Assembly (NCBI RefSeq): GCF_000699445.3
Contig: NC_067195.1
Span: forward strand, 65,964,591 to 66,028,590
From: Schistosoma haematobium
Taxonomy: Eukaryota > Platyhelminthes > Trematoda > Strigeidida > Schistosomatidae
DNA length: 64,000 bases
Reading direction: 5' to 3'
This document shows positions 1 to 11,093 of this stretch, one piece after another (position 1 is the stretch's first letter; every line of letters begins with the position of its first letter). The notes below the pieces were generated by a model that was given only the letters and a program-made list of their open reading frames with translations, was not told the DNA's origin and did not search any database. The translations under genes and the position numbers were made by a program.

Positions 1-130
1 CAAATACATTCCGACTACAGCCATCAACTTCCTTCTGATATTTGGCTTACGGGGGATCTTATTGGTTAACTGGCACTTAGTCTTCCTGTAGTGGTGATCA
101 TAGTCAACCGCGACTCGACGGCACACTACA
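1..130. repeat. Partial LTR-like dispersed element, cut by window start
   Basis: Right-hand end of a dispersed element also present near-complete at 16275-16632, 18725-19131 (opposite orientation) and 40806-41212. The shared features are the CGCGACTCGAC stretch and the CTACA terminus at 126-130. The left part lies outside the window. No long ORF is carried. The TG...CA ends and the 4-bp target duplications of the other copies suggest a solo LTR, but the parent element is not identified. Confidence 0.6.
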
Positions 131-532
131 GGCATATGTGAATCCTGTCGAGATTGCCTTGATATGACCTTAATTCACAAGCATTATAAAGAAAGATGGA
201 TGGTGGTAACCAGTGGAATCCAGAACGCACATCTCGTCCTACTAATGACTCGTCAGCAGGATGTACCTGCATCCCTGAGTTGATGTTCACTCCAGGACTC
301 GAACCCAGTACCGTTCGCTTCAAACGTCATCGCATTATCTACTTAGCTACCGAGTCCTGGTAGCTACTGGCTAGGATCGAGTCTCGGAGTGAACATCAAC
401 TCAGGGATGCAGTTACATCCTGCTGACGAGATGCGCGTTCTGGATTCCACTGGTGACCACCATCCATCTTTCTTTATAATGCTTGTGAATTAAGGTCATA
501 TCGAGGCAATCTCGACAGGATTCACGTATGCC
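131..532. repeat. Inverted pair of SINE-like copies with decayed hammerhead cores
   Basis: Two arms, about 131-305 and 373-532, are reverse complements of each other around a loop of about 67 bp. For example, GGCATATGTGAATCC at the left edge matches GGATTCACGTATGCC at the right edge. Read on the minus strand, the left arm has a tRNA-type B box (GGTTCGAGTCC), then a hammerhead-like CTGACGAG, a stem II and GAGA where GAAA is expected. The right arm keeps CTGACGAG but has lost the stem II segment. Both ribozyme cores therefore look dead. The pair directly abuts the LTR-like end at 130. The family resembles the schistosome hammerhead SINEs (Sm-alpha type); this is by motif, not by alignment. Confidence 0.7.
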
Positions 533-640
533 AATAAGAGACTGATCAATCGCAGTCTTAAACATCAATGGGAAGATTCAAACAAACAACACTAAATGAA
601 TTTAAACTTCACCCAAACGCAGTTAGTGTTTAAAATTTAT
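533..640 (+). repeat. Repeat tail shared in inverted orientation with 7145-7245
   Basis: CATCAATGGGAAGATTCAAAC and ATGAATTTAAACTTCA here have close reverse-complement counterparts just beyond the SINE copy at 6963-7150. The SINE-like unit is thus part of a longer repeat that includes this tail. Confidence 0.55.
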
Positions 641-2488
641 GGAAAAGGATTTGTGGACAGTTTCCAGAAAATTCTAAAGTTTACTCGGAATAGGATTTCT
701 TCAGAGTTTAATCATAAAATATGGTATCGAAACGCGAGTTATGTTGAAACACAATCGAAAAGATAAATGAGTAAAAATGGTAAATCGTGCATCGATAGAT
801 ATCGAATGAAATAAAAATGGTGGAACACATAATTTAGTATATAAATAAATGTCATTGATAAGGGAGAAAAAGTCTTATTCATATTTAGAAAATACATCTA
901 ATATCATTAGAAGAATTAAGTGGATTTAAATTAATTAAAGTTGGATATAGAGAAGGAATATAGTGAGAGAAATACAGAGGTTAGTTTTGGATAAATAAAT
1001 TTGGTATCAGGAATTAACAAAAAGTCTTTTGTATTGCTTGTAAGGCCATACTGTATTTTGTGGAGTAAACCATATAAATCCCTTGAAAATACATGAACTT
1101 TGGATATTTCAGAAACGATCAATTTATTCTAACTTTTACTAACTATACTTAAGGTAATTGAAATAGGAAATAAATGGTCTGTTTCTGGGTCAGTGATTCA
1201 AGAGTCTCTACTGTCATATTGTAATGATAAACCATTAATAATAAAATGATGATATATTTATAATATCCCAAAGAATAGAAATCAGGACTTTATGGCTTGG
1301 TTTAATTTGCTTATTTAGGAAGTAAATAAATAAATAACCGAATAAAATTAACATAAGTTTAAACCTTGTGCTTGTAATATCTTATATGGTTACACATAAT
1401 TTCTGACACGCCTACTTTTGAATTTGTCGAGATGGTTTGAAACTAGATCTTCTGTATAATATGTACAACAAATTTGGTTAAATTAAGAATCCTTTAGTTA
1501 AAATTATTTTTATCACAGTCATTCATAATGTTCTAAAGAAGTTGTAACTTTTGAAATGATATCCGAAAATAAGTTTAAGTCAATGTTTGTTGAATAAAAA
1601 TGAAACTATTATGTTTAGTTGCTTTATCTTCAGCTCCATATAAATTATTAAGTTCAGTTCTTTCGATAAGTAAACATGCTTGTAAACTAAGAAATGAATT
1701 GTTTGTGGGATAATACTAAATTGTTTCGAATATGAAAGTGCAATGGAATTGATAATTCTAGAATGTTGGAGATGACTTGGTTATACTATTAGAAAATGGC
1801 CAGTCAAGAACATATAAAGATAATAAACAAAATAGAACATTCAAAACTGAATTCACTGTACAGCAATCATAATCAAATGATGGATGAATTTAAATGACGC
1901 TACCTTTACTTTTACAAAGGCTGACAGTTAACCACTGGCTTGTAGGTACAAAAGTCAGGTTTTAACCTTCTTGTTTTTATGCCTTTCGCAAATTTCAGTT
2001 AGAGAGTCGTAATTTTTATTAATTGTTCTAAATGCTCTTCTTTTATTCACTTTTGTGTCTTGTTTCCGGCAGCTGGCTCACGACCTAACTTCGAAGACTG
2101 TTTTACCGTTACATACTTAGACTCTTTGGAATACAATGTAGTAAAACACGAGGACGTTAGTCTTTTTGTTCTTTCAATAAATCTGCCTTAGCACTTATAA
2201 ATTATTAAATAAAGTTAGTTAAGGTTTGTGTTATGATGCGTTAAGCTTGAATACTACTACTGACTCGTCTTACTCGAATGGACCGAAGGATCAATAATTC
2301 AGAGACTCGATAGCTATCCTGGTCCGTTGTCCCCAACTCTGCTAACTCGATCAAGAAGTCTGGGTAAGGTGTAGAAAGTGTATTGTACAGGCAAACAGCA
2401 GATGTCAATTCAGATCAAGCACACAAGTCAAGCGTATTTATACTAATATTTAGAATCGATATTGTCATAGTACAATGTTTTTAAACAT
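641..2488. other. AT-rich intergenic DNA, no gene seen
   Basis: Only short ORFs with random-looking composition occur here. No splice-compatible coding stretch, RNA gene or recognisable mobile element was seen. Confidence 0.5.
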
Positions 2489-2489
2489 T

Positions 2490-2635
2490 AATCAATAAGT
2501 TCATCAATCGACAGGCGTTCAAATGTTTAATCGATAAGTTCGTCAATTGACTGCTATTTAATCATTTAATCGATAAGTTCATTAATTGACATCCATTCAA
2601 ATATTTAACATTTAATCGATAAGTCGATCGATAAG
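2490..2635 (+). repeat. Minisatellite, about 39-46 bp unit, four copies
   Basis: The core AATCRATAAGT recurs starting at 2490, 2529, 2568 and 2614 (periods 39, 39 and 46 bp). Each full copy continues TTCRTYAATYGAC and then a variable TTCAAAT-like linker. The last copy is truncated and runs into a second GATCGATAAG. Confidence 0.8.
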
Positions 2636-3245
2636 ATGAAAATTACAGAATATGAGTTTTGGGGATCTATCATCCCCAACAGTTTGTTACGAGTATTTGG
2701 CTAAAAGTAAGTTTTAACGTATAAATAGTGAAATATTTTCTGAACTTTCCTCATAATAATGCAATAGGTTTAGAAACTACAAAAGATTTCAACTACTGAA
2801 TGATAGACCGAAGAATAGATCAATAAAATACTAAGTCGTCTACAGGTTTATAAAACCATACAAAAAAGTTCACTGAGTACAAGTATTTTGATTAACTGTA
2901 GATATTTTCATTACAAAATGAATTTAACCGGAGAATTATTAAGAAATCGAGGATCACTGATTCTCTTGATGTCAATTTGTAGTGAATATGACCGAAACTG
3001 ACATTTTTACATGAATGTGATAATGAACACAGTTATACTCTTGTTAATTTCATGAGTTTCTTACAATGTTTGTCCTTTTTTGATACACATTTCCTAGATC
3101 ACATCCCATAAATAGTTGAAAGTCTACTCAAATTAGTCACATCCAATGTATAATTGAGTACCCTCTATGAAACATTTAAGTGTGTTTGTTCATTTGATGA
3201 CAATCGGCTGGTCAGTGCAATTAGAGTTATAGTGTAATTTTATTA

Positions 3246-3335
<90 letters not shown>
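3246..3335. repeat. Compound microsatellite (TCTA)n then (TA)n
   Basis: About ten tandem TCTA tetranucleotides (3246-3287) pass directly into about 24 TA dinucleotides (3287-3335). It lies about 135 bp upstream of the globin start codon. Confidence 0.95.
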
Positions 3336-3338
<3 letters not shown>

Positions 3339-3362
3339 GATAGTTAAAATTGAACTGAATGA

Positions 3363-3369
3363 TATAAAT
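3363..3369 (+). promoter_or_regulatory. Candidate TATA box of the globin gene
   Basis: TATAAAT lies 108 bp upstream of the globin ATG, just after the TA microsatellite. In AT-rich DNA such a match is weak evidence. It is given only because spacing and position suit a short 5' UTR. Confidence 0.25.
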
Positions 3370-3470
3370 TTCATTGGTGTTTATCATCTAAGGTCAGAGA
3401 CATTAATAATAAATAGGCGAAAAAATATTCACTTGAGAAAAATTGATATTTTAGAAAAAAAAATCATAAA

Positions 3471-4965
3471 ATGACCGCTGTTACCCAATCTCAAGTAGAT
3501 CATTTGATTACTGAATTAGTACCGCATGTGGACACAGAAGCACATGAAGAAGAACTAGGCTTAAAAGTGTATGAATGGTAAATATAACAATTATGTTTAT
3601 CGGTCTATTTTTGTTTATTTTTGAACATATTAGCTTTCTAAAGGCTAAACCAGAATATATTTGTAAATTTTCAAGACTTCAAGGACTTGATGTTAGTAAT
3701 TTTGCACAATCAGAAGGGCTCAAGTACTACGCAAGAACTTTGGTTGCGGCTCTTGTGCCGATAATTAAAGCTGCAGCAAATAAGTGTGAATTAGATAAAC
3801 TTTGCATGGATGAAGCTAATATGCACAGAAATCGTCAAGTTAACGAACAAATATTTCTAGTAAGTGCATTTCACGAATTGCCAGTTCAATTTAAACCATT
3901 TTTAGTTCTCCATATAGTTTATCGGTACGATGAGTATTACCATTAAGCACTAGCAAACTATTAAATTAGTGATTATAGCCGTTGTAGGAAGCTACTATTC
4001 CCTAGAAAAATGTTTTTTTTCATATTTTAGATTTTGTTCAGGTAGTATCACATCCGTTTACCTTGGGTAATATAGATATTTCAACATTAGTTAGCCTGAA
4101 GTCAGTGTTAGAGAGTAATAAACATTTGTTTCTTCGTCACTTTCTGAACACTAACTTCATATGAAATAAAATGTTTATTACTATATAAACGTTAACTATT
4201 TTAAAATAGTTATCTAGTACTTATCCCTGTTCTGATGAGGTACATTAATTTTAGGGAATATCTGAAGAATCTATAAGATGAGATTAAATCATATCAAATA
4301 TGTTTAGTGCTTCCATACAAACCAAATAAATCATAAACATTTGTTACACTTTACAAATAGAAGTTTATTAAATCCAACATTTTAAAATTTTCCTTTACTT
4401 TATAATCAACAGTAAAATGAACTTAATAATTTATTCTGTTAAGTAGGATAGATTAATTACAAATTTTACAATTAAATTACAATCGTAATTGTTTCCAATA
4501 CATACCTTGTAAACCGATAAGATTTAATTATAAGAATAATATTTACTTTTGATGGAGTTTCGTTCTGTGATCTGGATGGTTTAGTCCAGCTCAGAGAACA
4601 AAACTCCATCATAATCATTCACCTGAGCTACAAATCTCCACCATCTCATAATATCTACTTTAATTGATTCTCTTTGATTGTGAATTTATTGACTAAATAC
4701 TATTGTCAAAATAAATCCACTAAATAATTGGATACAATAAATTAATGTGTCATTATTGAACACCTTAATTGTAAAGTTTTCATTACATTATATTATATAT
4801 TATATCATATATATACTAAATAATTTTTATTTCATTTGTTATTTTTAGGATTCACTGCCAATATTCATTGAATTTTTCAACAATTTCATCAATGATGAAC
4901 AAAATAAAGAAACAATGAGTAAAATATTGACTTACGTCTTCAAAACAATCGGTTCTCAAATTTAA
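3471..4965 (+). CDS. Trematode-type globin (haemoglobin/myoglobin), 3 exons
   Basis: Haem-binding oxygen carrier or scavenger, presumably cytosolic since no signal peptide is seen. The join is 3471-3577, 3634-3859 and 4849-4965, giving 450 nt and 149 residues. Donors are GTAAAT and GTAAGT; acceptors are ATATTAG and TTTTTAG. Intron 1 (56 bp) is phase 2 after the B-helix Tyr and intron 2 (989 bp) is phase 0, matching the ancestral globin positions B12.2 and G7.0. Key residues are Tyr34 (B10), Tyr68 (E7, in LKYYARTL) and His100 (F8 proximal haem ligand, in NMHRNRQV). Phe48, in CKFSRL, is a candidate CD1 Phe. The Tyr-B10/Tyr-E7 pair is known from trematode haemoglobins such as Paramphistomum, where it gives very high oxygen affinity. 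Length is normal for the family and no break is seen. The open frame running through intron 1 (from 3575) is not the true start: the upstream ATG at 3471 supplies the A and B helices. Confidence 0.92.
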
Positions 4966-4994
4966 CAAGAAAAAACAAAACAAAACAAAAACTA

Positions 4995-5097
4995 AATAAA
5001 ATACGTGACGTAAATTTTTGTGCACAAACTAACCCCTTTTTATTTCTTTTAATTAAGTTAATAATTTATATTGTAAAGTTGACAAATTACCAATAAA
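4995..5097 (+). other. Candidate polyadenylation signals of the globin gene
   Basis: AATAAA occurs at 4995-5000, 30 bp after the globin stop, and again at 5092-5097. Either could end the transcript. The second gives a 3' UTR of about 150 nt. Confidence 0.45.
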
Positions 5098-5223
5098 TAT
5101 GATTTTATAATTATTTTATATGATTCTATGAATTTTAGACACTTTCAAAGATAAATCATTTTCTGATCATTTCATAAAATCAATAATAAGGAATAATGAA
5201 GTTTTACATTAGGAATTGGAAAG

Positions 5224-5227
<4 letters not shown>

Positions 5228-5255
<28 letters not shown>
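5228..5255. repeat. (TA)n microsatellite
   Basis: About 14 uninterrupted TA units, downstream of the globin gene. Confidence 0.9.
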
Positions 5256-5256
<1 letters not shown>

Positions 5257-5424
5257 CATTTTATTAAAACTATTGTATTTCTCCTAGGGTTCTTGTAAGA
5301 CAATAATTACATCATCAATCTAATTATTTAATACTAATGATTTTAGTAAAAACTGTTACAATATTTCAAAAGTGCATTTTGTTTACAATATTCAAATCTA
5401 GAAATCTAATAGATTACAATCATT

Positions 5425-5580
5425 ACAATCGAGAACGAAGGCCCTGCGTTCGAATCCTGTGAGCGGGATCGTGGATGATCACTGCTGAGGAGTCCCGCAA
5501 TAGGACGAAAAGGCCATCCAGTGTTTCCAGGTTTCCAAAGGTGGTCTAACATCAATCGGTTCATGATCTCAATCAAAGAC
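5425..5580 (+). repeat. SINE-like retroposon carrying a hammerhead core
   Basis: A tRNA-like B box (GTTCGAATCC, 5448-5457) is followed by the hammerhead core at 5480-5523 and a tail CAGGTTTCCAAAGGTGG. This matches the build of schistosome hammerhead SINEs: a pol III tRNA-like head, then the ribozyme, then a unique tail. It is a different subfamily from the copies at 131-532 and 6963-7150. Confidence 0.7.
5480..5523 (+). ncRNA. Hammerhead ribozyme, type I, intact core
   Basis: Self-cleaving RNA motif. Stem I is CACTG (5480-5484) paired with CAGTG (5519-5523). Conserved CTGAGGA is at 5485-5491. Stem II is GTCC (5493-5496) with GGAC (5503-5506). Conserved GAAA is at 5507-5510. The cleavage triplet ATC is at 5516-5518. 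The stem III segment AAGGCCAT is nearly palindromic and too short to fold alone, so cleavage may need two copies paired together, as proposed for natural schistosome hammerheads. All core positions expected for the motif are present. Activity is inferred. Confidence 0.8.
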
Positions 5581-5599
5581 TTAATAATCTCCACAACCC

Positions 5600-6255
5600 C
5601 TATACTAGCATTTAAAAATAGTTGGATGATTATTTCAATATTAAGTTTATTTGTTATTCATTATTAAAAAAAAAGTGTTGTTCCTTTAAAGAAAATTGTA
5701 GGATTAGCAAAATCTCTACCACTTTTTTGAGTTATTTAGGTTATGAAAGAACTAATTTAACTTAACTTACGTACGAATCTTCACAATTCGTTAAATAATC
5801 ATAGATTACATAGAGTGTTGCAAAATTTGTGGAGAATATAAAAAATTGTATCACTGATTAGTAGAATGGAATAATTCAGTCATAAAAATAGATAATGTTA
5901 ATTGACGGAATAAAAGCTTGAAATGTTTAAACTAAAGGTTTTTAAAATACTTTTTAAGTTTTAGCCAAGAATCTTAGCATATCGTACGCACATTATAAAA
6001 AGTCTACAGATATATTTTTCCAATAATTTTATATGAGTTCATTTTTAAATTCACCTATTTAGGTAATGTATGGCAATACCAAAGGTAATAAAACCTAAAA
6101 TACGTAAGGTAGATTTTATATTTATGTCATTTATCTGTGTTTTAGTTAGGTTGTTGAACGAGATGTGTATTTTCATAAAAGCGGTTTATATTATATTTTA
6201 TCCTCGTTAGCATTTGAATGGTCTTCAATTAGTTATTTTTGGTGAAAAGTATGAT
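5600..6255. other. AT-rich intergenic DNA, no feature seen
   Basis: No coding-like ORF, RNA gene or recognised repeat was found by reading both strands. Confidence 0.45.
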
Positions 6256-6264
6256 TTATGGCCG

Positions 6265-6440
6265 GCCTTTGAGTGACATTAAAGTGACCTTGAGAATATC
6301 TACCTTCTTACTAGGATTAAATGAAGGTTATAAACTAGTATAAGGAATTAGGATTGAATTTGTAATTGGATGTTAGAGTTAGGAATTAGATTTAGGGTTT
6401 TCATCACGAACTGACATCAGTTATAGTGCCAAAATGCTAT
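6265..6440 (+). repeat. Dispersed repeat, inverted partner at 19775-19965
   Basis: Shares GTGACCTTGAGAAT, then GGTTATAAAC, GAATTAGGATTGAAT and a TTAGGAATTAG stretch, with the reverse complement of 19775-19965. No coding content was seen and the class is unknown. Confidence 0.65.
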
Positions 6441-6962
6441 TTAGCCAAATGGATAAATGAATTTCGTGCCAAAACCCAAGACCTCTCTTAAGTGTGATTG
6501 GTCTGTTAATAAATTATAGTCTCACCATAAAATCAATATCTATGGTAGATTCTGGTACTGGATTCAGCTTCATTGATCACAGTGACAACTATTGCAAAGC
6601 CTAGACAACATTATTCAGTATAATTTAATCAGTTCTGTGTCAGTATTTAGCAGTATATTCTAGAACGATTAGAAGATAAATTGGGATTTTTGTATGTAAA
6701 CAAAATGTTAATCAACCTAAAAAATAATTTGTGATTAATATATCTGAAGTATCTGGTTGTTTAAGACGCAGTTCGTGTCATGACAACAATGAACATAATT
6801 TTGCTTCGTGAAATTATTACGTTTATGGTCTTTGAAAAAATTCATTATAAGCTGTAATATTTGTACGATTGCAAATGTATGGTCACTTACTCTGAACTTT
6901 GACAAATACTAGTTGAATAATATTCCAAAAATTAATTTACAAACTATGCTACAGATAAGCAA

Positions 6963-7150
6963 AGATGGATGGTGGCTAGTAGTGGAATTTAGGATGCGCG
7001 TTTCGTCCTATTCGGGACTCGTCAGCCGGATGTACCTGCATCCCAGAGTGGATGTTCACTCCAGGACCCGAACCCAATACCGTTCGCTTCAGACGCCATC
7101 GCGTCATCCACTTAGTCTCTGCGTCCTGATAGCCACTTGCTTGTGTAGTT
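6963..7150 (-). repeat. SINE-like retroposon with hammerhead core
   Basis: On the minus strand the order is a B-box-like GGGTTCGGGTCC, GTGAACATCC, then CTGACGAG, a stem II (GTCC/GGAC, loop CGAATA), intact GAAA at 7001-7004 and CGCGCATC. Stem I pairing next to the cleavage site is disrupted, so this copy probably cleaves poorly. It is followed by the tail shared with 533-640. Confidence 0.7.
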
Positions 7151-7245
7151 AGATGAAGTTTAAATTCATTTGGTATTGTTTTGTTTGAATCTTCCGATTG
7201 ATGTTTAGGATCGAAATTGAACGGTCTCTTATTAGCTACAGACAA
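7145..7245 (-). repeat. SINE-associated tail (inverted copy of 533-640)
   Basis: The reverse complement reads CATCAATCGGAAGATTCAAAC and ATGAATTTAAACTTCA, close to 533-640. Confidence 0.55.
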
Positions 7246-7249
7246 TTTT

Positions 7250-8560
7250 GAATAAAAAATCTCAGTACTGTTATTAAACGGATTCAAATTTGTATGGTGA
7301 AAAGTATCCTAAATTACCAAGTTTTCCTAAATTTAGACCAATTAATAATAATAGTTCATGTGTAGAGTTTCTGACAAAGGGCTAACATATTACAATAGTT
7401 GCATTTCTTACCATCGACTAAAAATTATCTTTATAGAAAGACATCTTGTTAAATAAGGTGTTCGATTTATTGAATATAAATTCTGTTACTTACATTCTTG
7501 CAAATGGTTTTTATGTCGTATAAATTCAATTAATTTGATATTTAGTCTATATATTTTAGTTCTAAAGAGTTATGAAATAATTTATGGTACTCAGTTCTAA
7601 GAAAGATAAACTAATTCTGATTACGGACTTTTAGAGGTAATCTGTAAGAAATATTGAAGAACCTTTACTTTTGTTTACTGGCTGTCGTTAGTATCTACCA
7701 CATTGAGGGAATTAATCTTTTTGAGATACCAATACCTTAATCAGTGTTTTTAGCATGAAGTAATTCGGATTGCAATTAATTGGTTGTAGAAATTAGTTGA
7801 TTAAATTAACTGGCCAATAAGTTTGGTAATCATATAGCAAAGTTGATTGTAAGAACTCATTTAGCACTAAGGACTATAGGACATGGTAACAGGAACATTC
7901 AGTGATCGATTCATGTAATACTTAGTAATGTTTGAGCGAATAGGGAGTGATAAATCTTCAAATATTTGTAGAACAACATAATGTACATCTTAACTTTGAA
8001 TAAATATATTAAAGAGCTGTAGTATATGCAAAAGTGTTTACCCACTCGCCCTCAATAATAGTTATCGAAACACTTAAAGTCATCCGGTACGAATTATTTA
8101 TTTCATGATGTTCAACATCATATTCAAGAATTCTTATGTAATCATTCAAATAAAAATAGCTCATATTCTTGATCACACTGGTGAAAAACATTCAATTAAA
8201 ACATTCTGGAAATCTAAATGTCCTTGAAAATAGAAAAAATCATTTAATTGATTGTTAAATTTTAGTAATAAACGTTGATTGACTATTCGTTAATTCATTT
8301 TTAAGTTATGATTCACTTTCATTACTTAAAATATTTTCAATGTCAGTCTAACTATAATCTTCAGTAATTTATAATAAAGAAAAAAATTACTAGTTTTGAG
8401 ATCAGCATAAAATAATGAATAGAGAAATCTTAAGGTGAGTATAATGTTTCAAAGAATTGTCTATTTTAATATGCTATAATGTATCGTCGAACTTTCACTT
8501 TATTAAGATTTCGAATGTTATTAACATTCAGTAAAATGAACTATCACCAAATTTTCAGAT
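7250..8560. other. Intergenic DNA, no gene seen
   Basis: Only short, low-complexity ORFs are present, and no plausible exon with matching splice sites was noticed. Confidence 0.45.
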
Positions 8561-8574
8561 GTTCAACTGTAATG

Positions 8575-8860
8575 AACAAGAACACGAGTGTGGACAATCG
8601 AATGTATTTGACACGAAACTACAGAGCATCTCACTAAAATCTGAGAACCATATAGTAAATACTTAATTTGCAAAATATCAATCTATCGTCTCAAACTTCA
8701 CTGTTCCTTTTGCAAATATCAGTCCATTGTCTCAGATTCAATTGTTCATGCATTTTCATATCAATTGCGTGTCATTTCCGTTCTTTTCTGATCGATCTTC
8801 TTCTATGTCTCACCACCGTTATATACTACTTATATGGATATAAGCAACCCACACTACAAA
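8575..8860 (-). repeat. Dispersed repeat, inverted partner at 17655-17920
   Basis: The reverse complement of this segment aligns with 17655-17920 through CAGTGAAGTYTGAGACGAT, TTTTGCAAATTA, TATTTACT, ACATTCGATTGT and the CTTGTTCA end. Neither copy encodes a recognisable protein. Confidence 0.65.
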
Positions 8861-8880
8861 ACAACTGAATTTTTCATAGC

Positions 8881-9290
8881 TTAGGAAGATATAATTAAAA
8901 TATCTGATTTAGCAGAAAGAACTCGACTAAAGATAATAAAAATAAGTCAGATATTATATTGCCGTTTTAAGATTTTAGATTTAGAAAGAAAACTCGAAAT
9001 TAACAGTTACTCAAAAAGTATTTTCAAAAACAATTATCATATCAGTTAAATAAGAAGAAGATTTCATTCGCGATAATTTCACTATCGAGATTTATTGTAT
9101 CATCTTTAAATGAAATAATTATGATTATAAAATTTGTTCATTATCACAAGATATTCAAGTGATAATACGTGAAATTCATAGTGTTGTATTACATATTTGT
9201 GAGTAAAAAAAATGGATAAATTATTCAATGAAATCAAAAAATATCAGATCTATAAGACACTAAACATTAAAAATTGCTAAATATCAAAAG
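8881..9290. other. Intergenic DNA, no feature seen
   Basis: AT-rich, with no coding-like ORF and no repeat recognised. Confidence 0.4.
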
Positions 9291-9295
9291 ATTAT

Positions 9296-9810
9296 TGTTA
9301 TATTCTAGCGAAGATTGAATTACGAGTAACTTCTGAGACCTATTGATGAACTAATATTATCTATATATCCTTATGGTATAACTATTCAATAATTAGATTT
9401 TATATATCTATAGTCCCCTTATTATAAGCTTCGTTTTGACCTATAGATTATTATTGTACCATTTATTGTTCATAAGTTATATTCAGTTTATTGACTACTG
9501 TCCCTCACGTTCACAGCCACTTTTCAGCTTTATTGTGTGTAAATGTTATTTCCTATTTTATGGTACGTTGTGGTCTGTTTAGTTGATATATAAGCCCAGT
9601 GTGTTTGAAATAAATGATTCACATGGTGGAAGTTGGTATTGGTGTTCTAGACTGAAGTGGACGGGCTAGGCGAACATGGGACCAATAAGGACGCTAGACT
9701 ACTCATGCTGGTCGAGCGTCATTGGTTTAGTACAGTGTGAAGATTGTACAAGTCGTATTTTGATTGGCGGATAAATCACGTGATACCTAGCCGGACTTAA
9801 AGTCATGACA
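9296..9810 (+). repeat. Solo LTR with 5-bp target duplication (ATTAT)
   Basis: Starts TGTTATATTCTAG and ends CATGACA, flanked by ATTAT at 9291-9295 and 9811-9815. A second copy at 11094-11973 has similar ends and its own duplication. It contains GATATATAAGCCC followed by GAAATAAATGATTC, which suit an LTR TATA box and polyadenylation signal. No internal retrotransposon body is present, so it looks like the product of LTR-LTR recombination. Compared with the other copy, about 365 bp in the first half is missing. Confidence 0.75.
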
Positions 9811-9815
9811 ATTAT

Positions 9816-11088
9816 AGTATGCTTTTTTTCAAAGCAGGTAACTGAGGTTCAATATCAATAAATATACAATTTAATGAAATACGGGATAATGGAAATTAAA
9901 TAAATGAAATTCACAAATTTTAGATGAGAAGTTTACAATGACTTACTATTTTACGAATTTATGGACATCTAGGAAGTAGGAGAAACATTAAGAGGAAAAA
10001 GAAGAGAAAAGTATAACAAGAGCTAGAATTATGAAAATGGTCAATATAGAAATCTAAACAATTTAGTAGAATAGATTTGATTTTGTGAATAATATTAAGT
10101 GTTAAGTCTAAAACTGTGTGGTTACGGTTAGTTTCATGTAGTAAGATAGATGACTTCGAAATTCTGCATTTCCCTTTAGTGGACCGTAATTGGGGATGGT
10201 TCCCAATTCTCGACAAATGACTTATGTGCTTAATTCTATATAGCCAGTTAAGATGTATGTTTGCAAGAGAAAATTTAGTCGAGTTAATTTGTCTTCCTTG
10301 TAGAAGTGTGTTAGTGAACGCCTTGTAAGAATATTTTTAACCTAGTCGAACTGAATTCAAAAACAACTTATCTGATATAACTTTAATTCTAGATTAGTAA
10401 ACATTTTCTTTTTAGATATGTCGATAAGATTTGAATTATCCTTAATTTAAAATAATTGAAGCTAATTTACAAGTAGCTTTATGTCTAAGTTCTTTTTTTA
10501 AAGATACTCATCAGCAAAGTGATGGATGATTGTTTGTCGCTTTTGAATTTCAAACCAAACTTAAAATTCTTTTGTCACAAGCAATAAATAAATACGGGTG
10601 AACTTGTGAGAACTCACAAAATTTGACAAAAATATCATAATAAACAAACCGTTTGCAACAGTCACAATGATATGATATATAATTTTAGAGTCTTAAATAA
10701 TAACAAAGTAGTATTATTTATGAATGCATCGTCTTTACGTTTTATTGTTTCTATCATATCTTTGGGTAGTAATGAAGTGAGCGTTTTTTAGTTTAAGAAA
10801 CCTATGAGGATCTCTTGCTAGGTAACAAATGCTGATTACTTTCGAGAAGAATTATCATTTACCAAATAGAAAATAATGGTTTATAACTGTCTTTTTTTTA
10901 CCAAATAATAGGTGAGTGTAAATTCGTTTTCCATGTTGATTTTTGGTAGATAAGACGATTCGATCGAATGACCCTATTACAAATTACCTTAATAAGATTT
11001 ACTTGAGGCAGGTAGTTAAAGTTATTCTGAATTTTTGTGTTATATATGACGATGAGAAATTTGTCAATGATTAATTGTTTCAGGGTAC
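9816..11088. other. Intergenic DNA between the two solo LTRs
   Basis: An 85-codon minus-strand ORF at 9959-10216 has a hydrophobic low-complexity end and no recognisable domain. It is judged non-coding. Nothing else was seen. Confidence 0.4.
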
Positions 11089-11093
11089 ATGAT

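Noticed and set aside
131..532. A true tRNA gene
   Set aside because: A B box is present, but no complete cloverleaf could be read. The copies carry hammerhead cores and tails typical of SINEs.
3246..3335. A CRISPR-like or origin-like array
   Set aside because: It is a simple tetra- and dinucleotide microsatellite with no spacers, in a eukaryotic context.
3575..3946. A 123-codon ORF as a stand-alone membrane protein gene
   Set aside because: Its hydrophobic start is intron 1 read through. The middle is globin exon 2 and the end is intron 2. The spliced globin model explains it fully.
9959..10216. An 85-codon minus-strand ORF as a small secreted protein
   Set aside because: The hydrophobic run is at the C-terminus. 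There is no signal peptide at the start, no splice or promoter support, and the surroundings are AT-rich.
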